This document shows positions 8,708-15,621 of a stretch of DNA of 16,663 nt, piece by piece. Both the position numbers and the translations under genes were made by a program. The DNA comes from Larix sibirica (taxonomy: Eukaryota; Streptophyta; Pinopsida; Pinales; Pinaceae), in contig NWUY0300093556.1 in NCBI GenBank assembly GCA_004151065.3, forward strand, positions 1-16,663. Reading direction: 5' to 3'. The notes beneath the pieces were generated by a model. That model was not told the origin of the DNA. It did no database searches and saw only the letters and a list, made by a program, of their open reading frames with translations. Positions within the stretch are counted from its first letter, which is position 1. Each line of letters opens with the position of its first letter.

Positions 8708-9750
8708 CTACTCCCCAAGATAGAATTTTCTTTTTGATTTTTCCACTAATGGACTCCAGTCTGCTGCTTTTTTAGAGGCTCTAAAAATAAGGACGCCTAG
8801 ATATTTGAATGATTCCCAATGGGTGACACCCTCAATCCTGAGTATTCGAGAAATTTTAGACATTTCTCTCGGATTGATATTCCAGCTGTAAACCTTACTT
8901 TTCCTCATATTTAATTTACTTCCAGAGGCTTTGCAGTAGGAGTCTAGTTCCTATTTAAACCTTTTGGTCGTGATTGGGCTAGTGTCATCCGCAAACTGTG
9001 CATGATTGATGTCCTTGGTCCCACGGGCCATTCTAATACCAATTAGATCTTGAATTTGCCTAGCTCATTCCAATTGAAAGCTAAGCACAACTGCTTGTAC
9101 CATAGTCCTCCAGAGGATTTAAAAAAGGAGGCCACTCTACCGTTGATAAGAGGGGCGATCCAAGGTTCACTAATACAAGCTTTAACCCAACGAATTAAAG
9201 TGAGATCGAGTCTGTAAAACCTCATTACCTGGAAAAGGAAAGAGTGTCATACTATATCAAAAGCGTTAGCTAAATCAATTTTCACCACCATACCTTGATA
9301 TCGATTTCTTGTGCTTGAGTGGATTGCCTCTTGAACCAAAATGATGTTGTCCCAAATTTTCCTTCCTTCAATGAAGCCTCCTTGATTTTCTGGAATGAGA
9401 TTTGGGAGGATATATTTTAGTCGTTTGGCCATTATTTTGGTGATGATATTATAACCAATCTTGCATAATGAGATAGGACTAAATATATCAAAAGAGGAAG
9501 CATCTTTTTCCTTTGGGATTAGAGCTAAGAACGTTGAGTTGGTGCTTCCCCCAATCTTGTTACTGTTTTGAGACTTCGTCACCATTTTCTTAAGGTCTTT
9601 GTAAACACTATCCCAACAAGCTTTGATAAACCTTGTGGTGAAACCATTAGGACCTGGAGCTTTGTCCTCCTCCATAGCCTCCACCGCAGCCTTTAGTTCT
9701 TCAATGGTTATAGGCTTGCTGAGTTTCAAGTTACCCTTTCTTTGTACCAT
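8708..9750 (-). pseudogene. Reverse transcriptase domain of LINE ORF2, internally deleted
   Basis: The N-terminal half (from 9720) reads ITIEELKAAVEAMEEDKAPG, PNGF, PISLCKIGYNIITKIMAKRL and MVVKIDLANAF. The last holds the first catalytic Asp. The conserved RQGxPLSPLLF block that should follow the GL near 9105 is missing: the sequence jumps to QAVVLSFQLE in another frame. The second catalytic motif, AQFADDT, is intact (FADD at 8984-8995). YLGVLI follows near 8800. The frame then breaks near 8745. Without the deleted block the polymerase would be dead even if the stops were ignored. Confidence 0.87.
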
Positions 9751-10309
9751 ATTTGGGACTAAGTACAGAATGACTTGTGTATCTAGGGATGATCTTTGAA
9801 ATCCTCAGTGTAGATGGTGCTAAAGTGCCGAGTTGCCTCATCTTTAATTTTATCAAACTCGGTGATCGCTTGGCCTTGAGCCTAAATCTCTCGACCTTAT
9901 TTGAATTTCTTTCTGGCTTTAGCTTGCTTGTGAAAGTAGGTTGTGTTTCAATCTCTAGCTTGAATCCAAATACTTCTAGACTTTTGTCTCCAAAATTATT
10001 CTTCTTGGCGACAAGTTGAGTGCAAGGTTTGGTGTAACTCTGCTTCTCTGTCTAGGAGAGCCTTGGTGACTGGATCTGATTCCATAATATGTTGATGATC
10101 TTCCAACTTTTGTTGGGCTTCCAGTCTGAGTTGAGAGGGGGAGAGAGCCTTTTTAACTCTTCGCAGCTTCTCTTCCCAAACAAAGAAGGCAAACCCAGAG
10201 ACCGGGACTGACCAAGATTTTTTGACAACCTCCAAAAAATCCTTTTGGGAAGTCGAAAGTGGACTGAATCGAAAGGGGATAAGACCTAAGTTTGAATCTT
10301 TATTTAGAT

Positions 10310-10991
10310 CGAGGAGAATTATTTTATGGTCCGATTTTTCGAAAGATAAAATCCTAGAAGAGGGGTTTAGTCCTAGTAAGAGAAGAGAATCCTGGACTAG
10401 GAACCAGTCTAATCTTGCTGATATATGCCTAGGGCTGACACGCTTATTGGTCCAAGTGAAATTGCCTTTGGGGGGAACAATATCTGTCAGGTCCCAATAT
10501 AATATGAGCTCATCTACCTGCTCATGAATGAGATCTCTAACCAACGAGCCTCCTCTTTTTTAGATTGGTTCAAAATAACATTAAGATCTCCTGATAAAAT
10601 GATGTTATCCAGTCTAATACCATTTCTTATTTCCCGGAGGAGATTCCAACATTCTTTTTTTTTCAGACAAAAGGGAAGGAACATAGATATTAAAGAGACA
10701 TATCTGAACTCCCCTAAATTTGTGAAGCAGCCGAGCGAAGATCCAATGAGCACAAGAATTATTTTTGACTAACTCAAACTTAGTATTATCCCATAAGGTG
10801 CCTAATCCTCCAGAGGATCTTCTAGAAATGACTGCGATGCCTCCACCTTTTTTCCAAAAATTCAAACTTGTATGAAGGAATGTCCTTTCCTCCATCTTTG
10901 TCTCCTGGATTAGTAGAAGATTGGGCTTGGAAATTCTAATCCGATCTTTCATAGCGTCTTCTTTATTCCTGCTACCCAATCCCCTACAATT
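10310..10991 (-). pseudogene. AP-endonuclease domain of LINE ORF2
   Basis: Motifs in order: NCRGLG (from 10991), LLIQETK with the catalytic Glu at 10902-10904, LSGDLNVI at 10577-10600, ARLDWFL near 10410 and SDHKIILLDL with the catalytic His at 10326-10334. All are hallmark residues of the exonuclease/endonuclease/phosphatase fold that nicks the target DNA. Between about 10655 and 10555 the reading is displaced into another frame; the first change falls at an A9 run (T9 on the plus strand). After the second change the original frame returns. Confidence 0.85.
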
Positions 10992-11006
10992 CTAGGAGAG
11001 GACCTT

Positions 11007-11011
11007 CATTA
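11007..11011 (-). other. ORF1 stop / ORF2 start overlap (TAATG)
   Basis: The ORF1 TAA (11011-11009) and the ORF2 ATG (11009-11007) share one base. ORF2 opens with MKVLS and NCRGLG, the usual start of plant LINE ORF2. The arrangement suits termination-reinitiation as the way ORF2 was translated; that mechanism is inferred. Confidence 0.75.
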
Positions 11012-12283
11012 CTTGTCTTTGTTTGAGGAAGGGACCCCTTTATGGGGTTTCCCTTGTTGCCTGGCATTCCTTGGGTTCCGAAGGAGTCTTTCTAGCATTT
11101 GTTGGGATCCTTGTAGCTTATCCTTGTAGGTAGCTTGATCCCTATGCTCTTTTTTCCGATTTCTTTCGCGTGTGGATTTCTTCTTGTCGGACATAGTCTT
11201 CTCTATTTCCCCTTCTTCTTCATCAGACTCTTCGATTTCAGATTGATTAGTGGATTTCTCCTGGTTTTCGGTTTCTTCTACGTCTTCCATTCTTGTCTTT
11301 GGTTGGGAAACATGGGTAGTCTCGGATGCTACCTCCGTAGCCTCTTTTCCGTCATTCTCCTCAGTGTTCTCGAGAAGAGAAAAACTGTTTGCGTCAGCTG
11401 ATTTTTTTGAGGAAGAGACTTGAGTGGGTTTTTTTATTTCTTTTCTTGGCCCTTGTGCTCCTTTGGCATTTTCTTTGGGCTTCTTTGCTGCTTGAAAACC
11501 TTCATTCTTTTCCTTTTCTGGGTGAACTTCCTGGTTCTGAGGGCAATTCCTGTGGAAATGGTCGTATTCATGACATCCTCTACATTTGAAAGGTAATTGC
11601 TCGTAATCCAGTTTTTGAAAATGAGATGAAGTTCCTACAGTGATATTAATCGGTTTTGGAAGTTCGGCTTCCAGATCTACCTCCACACAAATACGTGCAC
11701 AGGCATACTAGTCCTTAGGGCTCACCATGTCGATAAATCGACCTAGGGAATTTCCTATTGACTTTAGGGATTTAGGATTCCAACAATGCATTGGTAGGCT
11801 TGGCAAACAGACCCAAACTGGGATGGCTTTAGGAATGTCTGCTGTAGGGTCAAAATCTAGATTCCATCAATTCAAATAGAGACCTTGCGGCCCCATGAAA
11901 TATGGGTCGTTCCTAAAGATTAGATCTCGGTCTATTTTAGATTCGAAATCAAACAAAAAATACTCTCTTCCCACTGAATAGGAAGCCACATTCTGAGATA
12001 TCAACGATCTACAATTTCTTTGAATCCATTTTTTGGTGGTTTTCAGGGAAGGCCAAAGACCGGTAAACTCGCCAATTAGAGCTCGTTCTGCAAGAGATAA
12101 TGTGACCCCGATGGTGTCTTTCGACGGAAGGGACACCACTGGGATGTCTTCCAACCTCTTGACGAACTTCGGCGGCGCGCCCCCTACAACCTTCTTTCCT
12201 GGCAAGGAAACCAGGCAGGCAAAGGCTCCCATTTTTTACGGAATAAAGAAGGGCGACATCGAGCCGCCCTCACCGGATGCCAT
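11009..12283 (-). pseudogene. LINE ORF1, DUF4283-like domain plus CCHC zinc knuckle, with three stops
   Basis: The start is MASGEGGSMSPFFIP (ATG at 12281-12283). The frame then runs 424 codons to TAA at 11009-11011 with in-frame stops at 12236-12238, 11867-11869 and 11708-11710. It shows SLAERALIGEFTGLWPSL, EYFLFDFES, DPYFMG, PVWVCLPSLPMHCWNP and SIGNSLGRFIDM, which match the DUF4283-type RNA-binding domain of plant LINE ORF1. The knuckle is CRGCHEYDHFHRNC, a CX2CX4HX4C motif with Asp where Gly is usual before the His. The last 180 residues are highly charged (Glu/Lys-rich), with no domain recognised. ORF1 proteins bind and package the LINE RNA. Confidence 0.88.
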
Positions 12284-12491
12284 GGGAGACGTAGGTCAAC
12301 AGCTAAGGATGCAAAACAACCCCAACGCATAGGTCTATTCTTTCTCACAGCCTTCACGAAAAGGATGAGGAGCGTGATTCAATCCACATATTTTCTTTTG
12401 GTTTTACTCCTTGGTAACTTTCATATCATCATAGAATCGTGCCTACCAAGAGCGATGATCCTTGAAACTTATCCTTTCTGGAAAATATATT
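12284..12491 (-). promoter_or_regulatory. 5'UTR of the LINE
   Basis: These 208 bp lie between the right target-site copy and the ORF1 ATG. Plant L1 elements carry an internal promoter in this region; I cannot point to specific elements. The part near the ATG is more GC-rich than the host DNA. Confidence 0.55.
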
Positions 12492-12509
12492 TCCACACAC
12501 ACATATATT
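12492..12509. repeat. Target-site duplication, right copy (LINE 5' side)
   Basis: tcc, four ac units and atatatt, 18 bp, directly abut the 5' end of the LINE. It equals the left copy except for one dinucleotide unit. Confidence 0.8.
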
Positions 12510-13258
12510 ACCATAATAATATATGTCATTTATCAATAAATTAAGACATAATTATAAATTTGTTTAGTTAATCAATTTGAGTAGTAATATTTATCTAAAA
12601 TTTTCATTTGATTTAATATAAGTTTATCATCTTGATTATATAAAATTATTAATTAATAAAGTTTTTAACATTAATTGACTATATATAATTAAAAATGTCA
12701 ACTTAATTACATTCAAAACATAATAATAATTACTTAAAAAAAACAAATTAAACTATCAATTTGATTATATTCATAACCTAATGATCATCTTTAAAAAACA
12801 AAATAAATTATCAATTTGATTATATTCATTTGCCTTTAAAAAACAAATTGAGAGATCGAAAATAGTTACTTTATAAATACATTTTTTACCTAATTCCCCT
12901 TTTATGCAACTAAAATTTTAAAATGCACTGATTTTTTTAATGAAGTAAAAAGGATTACGGCATCTCGTTTTATATATTTTAGTTTGTAATTTAAAAAAAA
13001 TTTGAATTTTTCTATATAAAAAGGAAAATACAAAGCTATTTTAAGCAGGAGACCTTTAAGCAACCAAATTGATCAAATACATTTAAACAGATAATGATAT
13101 ATTAAACAAGAAACTCCTAATTCAACTTAAACTTAAGATTAACATAGTTGTATTTAAACCAATATAAAAAAATGGTTGTAACTTGAAAGCTAAATGATGA
13201 TAAGAATGGAGAAAAACAAGTTTTCAAATAATGGTGAAAATCAATATACAAATATAAT
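12510..13258. other. AT-rich intergenic DNA
   Basis: No gene is seen. A phrase around atcaatttgattatattcat occurs twice near 12758 and 12811, each next to ttaaaaaacaaa, which suggests an old local duplication. The rest is A/T-rich and non-coding in all frames. Confidence 0.65.
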
Positions 13259-13448
13259 GGTCAGAATAGTGGTAACTATCTTTGAGATTAAATGTGATTG
13301 CTATATTCATTCACAAAAACGTATAACAAGAGGTTGAAACTAAAATTTCTCTTGGTCATAATAGTGGTAACTATCTTTGAGATTAAATGTGATTGCTATA
13401 TTTATTCACAAAAACGTATAACAAGAGGTTGAAACTAAAATTTCTCTT
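13259..13448. repeat. Perfect-length tandem duplication, 2 x 95 bp
   Basis: Unit 1 is 13259-13353 and unit 2 is 13354-13448. They differ at only two positions that I can see (ggtcagaat/ggtcataat and attcat/atttat). This is the least diverged duplication in the window, so probably the youngest. Confidence 0.95.
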
Positions 13449-13531
13449 AATGCCAAAATATTAGGAATCAAAAGCTTTAACCCTAACATGAATTCACCTA
13501 GGCTAAATGTTAGATGGTCAACATAAAATTT

Positions 13532-13630
13532 AAAAAAAAAAAAAAAAAAAATTCACATATAAACTTAATATTTAAAAAAAAAATAAAAAAATTTTCACAT
13601 GTAAACTTAATATTTAAAAAAAAATCATAT
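13532..13630. repeat. A-run and 42 bp tandem duplication
   Basis: A run of about 20 A (13532-13551) precedes two units of ttcacat(a/g)taaacttaat plus an A-rich tail, starting at 13552 and 13594. Confidence 0.7.
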
Positions 13631-14164
13631 TAATTTTTAATTAAACCAACTTACTCTACCTACATTGTTAAGCTTTTTAATAACAAACTCTTAAAAAAAT
13701 CTCACATTCTCTCTCATTGGGATTCAACACCCATCAAAATTGAAACCTAAGCCTTTTCATAAACGACCTGTCCCAAGCACCACCATACTCTGCAATATAT
13801 AAATCTTACCAATAAAGATGCCACAATCTTAACGCCTTGTAAGCCTTGAACTTTCCCCACACTAACTCTAAATGATATCACCTCAACGTGACCAATCTCT
13901 AAATTCCCAAACCCCAAAACATCTCAAAGGATAAACCCCCGATTGCGAAGATGGAAGGGTTGGGGAACACCTAACCAAAAAAATTAAGGGCTGGTTCCAT
14001 ATTTCTCTCATTTAGATTCGATATATGCGTATTTGTCGGAAATCTCACTTGTAGTCCTGCATGCACAGATTGGAAATTCTGAAGCAAAACTTGTTATATT
14101 ATTAGGTTGATACAGAACTGCGCCTCACATATCCATCCTCCCCGAAAGCCGAGCAAAAATTGAA
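13631..14164 (+). promoter_or_regulatory. Upstream region / 5'UTR of the HP30-like gene
   Basis: The DNA just before the ATG (about 14115-14164) is richer in C and G than what precedes it and fits a leader. A sequence gttgatacAG before 14115 could be a splice acceptor of a 5'UTR intron. AT-rich motifs such as atatat near 14021 could be TATA elements. None of this can be fixed without transcripts. Confidence 0.35.
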
Positions 14165-14434
14165 ATGGAAAGCGGTAAGGCATTAGTGGAAGTGCCAAAG
14201 GGACCTATTGTGCAGTTGCAGAACAAGTTCAAGGAGCTGGATAATGGATTCAAGTTGTGGCTGAGCAAGCAGGCCGCACCAGTCGATGTGGCTGTGACCA
14301 CTGTGACAAGTGCAATGCAGGGAGGAGCCATTGGGGCTCTGATGGGTACTCTTACTTCAGATATATCATCCACTCTACCAACCCAACCAACTGGGGTTAA
14401 TCCTCAAGCTATGGCTTCACTCAAGCAGGCCCAG
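14165..14434 (+). CDS. HP30: HP30/Tim17-family chloroplast inner envelope translocase, first coding exon
   Basis: The exon encodes 90 residues: MESGKALVEV, then PIVQLQNKFKELDNGFKLWL, SKQAAPVDVAVTTVTSAMQG and GAIGALMGTLTSD, ending PQAMASLKQAQ. This aligns with the N-terminus of plant HP30/HP30-2, a PRAT (Tim17/Tim22/Tim23) protein of the chloroplast inner envelope. That protein works with HP20 in import of transit-peptide-less precursors. The stretch VAVTTV to GALMGTL is the start of the first membrane helix region with its glycine-rich packing motif. The reading frame leaves family sequence exactly at CAG|GTAGAG, so the donor is at 14435. The rest of the Tim17 domain and the C-terminal SAM domain of the family must lie beyond the window. 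The ATG chosen is the first in frame; N-termini of this family vary. Confidence 0.88.
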
Positions 14435-14770
14435 GTAGAGTTCAAACGCCTTGTTTCCCTTATTTCCCTTACTGGGCATTGAGAGTTTTCCGTTTTCTTT
14501 ACTTGCTGATGGACTGTTTGCGCTAGTTTTTATATTTGGGTTTTTTTTAATCGTGGAATCCGGTCCATTTCCTGTCAAATTAAAAGTTAATTTTTATATC
14601 TTTAATTTATAGCTTTGAACTACATTCCGTTGAGGAATTCTGTTAAGGTAAGTCACAACTAATTCAACTAAAACATGCCTATTCAACACTACTACTTAAG
14701 ATAGCAAAGAGTATGAATTGTGGATAGATTCTTGTGATTTATTATCTTCTCCCAGCGAGCATGTTTCCGT

Positions 14771-14785
14771 ATCTCAGATTTGTAT
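14771..14785. repeat. Target-site duplication, left copy of the SINE
   Basis: atctcagatttgtat, 15 bp, is identical to 15102-15116. The bases on the outer sides of the two copies differ. Confidence 0.85.
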
Positions 14786-15101
14786 AATCTCTCTCTCTCC
14801 CTTCCGGGGGAGGGGGCGGGGTTTGAATACCCATTTAGGCAATACCCTTGCAGGCTGGAAACCTTCAGCTTAGCGGCCGCGTACGAGGGGTTTTTATTCT
14901 GCCAGAATCTCTAAGGGGACTTACACCTGGCCTTGTCCGCCTTCTTGGAAAAACTACCCATGACCAGTGAACTATAGGATATCGCAGGTTAGCACAACAA
15001 ATTGGCTGCATTAGCTCGGCATCATGTTCTTGGGGTTATTGAACCCGGGTCTCTCTGAAGAAAGCTGGCTTGATTTATCACTTGACCACAACTCATTTAA
15101 C
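14786..15101 (-). mobile_element. tRNA-derived SINE, 316 bp, minus strand
   Basis: The element is bounded by a perfect 15 bp direct repeat. On the minus strand it starts gttaaatgagttg. About 13 bp in comes an A-box-like TGGTCAAGTGA (15078-15088), then 32 bp, then a B-box-like GGTTCAATAACC (15034-15045) preceded by gagacccg. This is the spacing of a tRNA-type RNA polymerase III promoter. The body is GC-richer than the surrounding intron and the 3' end finishes in a GA-rich simple tail (ct-rich at 14788-14802 on the plus strand). It has no coding capacity. Such elements move with LINE enzymes; whether the LINE here is its partner cannot be told. The SINE family cannot be named. Confidence 0.75.
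15034..15088 (-). promoter_or_regulatory. Internal Pol III promoter of the SINE (A- and B-box)
   Basis: The A-box is at 15078-15088 and the B-box at 15034-15045. The B-box differs from GGTTCGANTCC by C-A for C-G and by one extra base, so it may be weak or dead. Confidence 0.6.
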
Positions 15102-15116
15102 ATCTCAGATTTGTAT
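15102..15116. repeat. Target-site duplication, right copy of the SINE
   Basis: Identical to 14771-14785. It lies directly at the 5' (tRNA-like) end of the minus-strand SINE. Confidence 0.85.
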
Positions 15117-15450
15117 CATTACTTATGCTTTTATGCACTTTTTAACGGCTCGCCCAAAATCCCAGTTGTATTTTGGATGTTTTGTGACTTTTAGAAAGTC
15201 CATGGGTCATTTTGATGATATATTGGAGAACATTCTCATGAATATGGAGTTTTGTCGTCTTCATCATCAAGTCTGCAACTCTATTCATTGTTCCATTTCT
15301 TATGGCTTTGTATTACTAGAACACAGATACACCCATGTACTAACCTGTGCTATTTGATACACTCAGGGAAGGGGCAGATTGATGGGTTTAATTGTGCGAA
15401 GGTGAGTTAAAACTTACAGTTACATGTTTAGGAAGCCATAGAAGCAATAC

Positions 15451-15621
15451 AAATGTAGTGAATGGTTAGTTAGAGTGTCAGTATGATTATGTTCTTTTTT
15501 TTTGTTTCTAAAATATGCTTCAGTTTTCTATAAAATAAGTAAATGTAGTGAATGGTCAGTTAGAGTGGCAATATGACTGATTTTTGTTTCTAAAATATGC
15601 TTCAGTTTTCTATAAAATAAG
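15451..15621. repeat. Tandem duplication, 90 + 81 bp, in the HP30-like intron
   Basis: Both units start aaatgtagtgaatggt and end gcttcagttttctataaaata followed by ag. They begin at 15451 and 15541. Unit 2 lost about 9 bp in the T-rich part. Confidence 0.92.

Larger units (their letters stand above)
6665..11009 (-). pseudogene. LINE ORF2 (endonuclease / reverse transcriptase / RNase H), broken
   Basis: The ATG at 11007-11009 overlaps the ORF1 stop as TAATG. The frame then reads MKVLS, a stop in place of the conserved Trp (TAG at 10992-10994), and NCRGLGSRNKEDA. Four parts follow: endonuclease (about 10990-10310), reverse transcriptase (about 9720-8700), zf-RVT (about 7860-7680) and RNase H (about 7280-6900). 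Lesions I can see: frame changes near 10655 and 10555, the stop at 9996-9998 followed by several more, a frame change near 9780, loss of the RT RQGxPLSP block near 9100, a frame change near 8745, the stop at 8137 and further shifts in the zf-RVT region. The intact protein would need about 1,400 residues. Confidence 0.9.
6338..12491 (-). mobile_element. Full-length but degenerate plant L1-type LINE retrotransposon
   Basis: The element is about 6.15 kb, minus strand. It has a 5'UTR (12284-12491), ORF1 (12283-11009), ORF2 (11009-6665), a short 3'UTR and a terminal A-run. ORF1 has the DUF4283-like domain and a CCHC knuckle. ORF2 has, in order, AP endonuclease, reverse transcriptase, zf-RVT and RNase H, the layout of plant L1 elements carrying an RNase H. 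An 18-20 bp duplication flanks it on both sides, so both termini are defined and the copy is not 5'-truncated. In-frame stops, frameshifts and a deletion in the reverse transcriptase show that it cannot move by itself. It sits in intergenic DNA, clear of both flanking genes. Confidence 0.93.

Noticed and set aside
11135-11589. Hydrophobic plus-strand frames opposite LINE ORF1
   Set aside because: They are antisense shadows of the Glu/Lys-rich ORF1 tail, where GAA/AAG codons read as TTC/CTT and so look like membrane proteins.
12033-12332. 99-codon plus-strand frame over the LINE ORF1 start
   Set aside because: It is a shadow of the minus-strand ORF1 start, whose frame carries the recognised domain.
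15070-15357. 95-codon plus-strand open frame
   Set aside because: It starts within the antisense SINE, crosses its target-site duplication and runs into intron, so it cannot be an ancestral gene.
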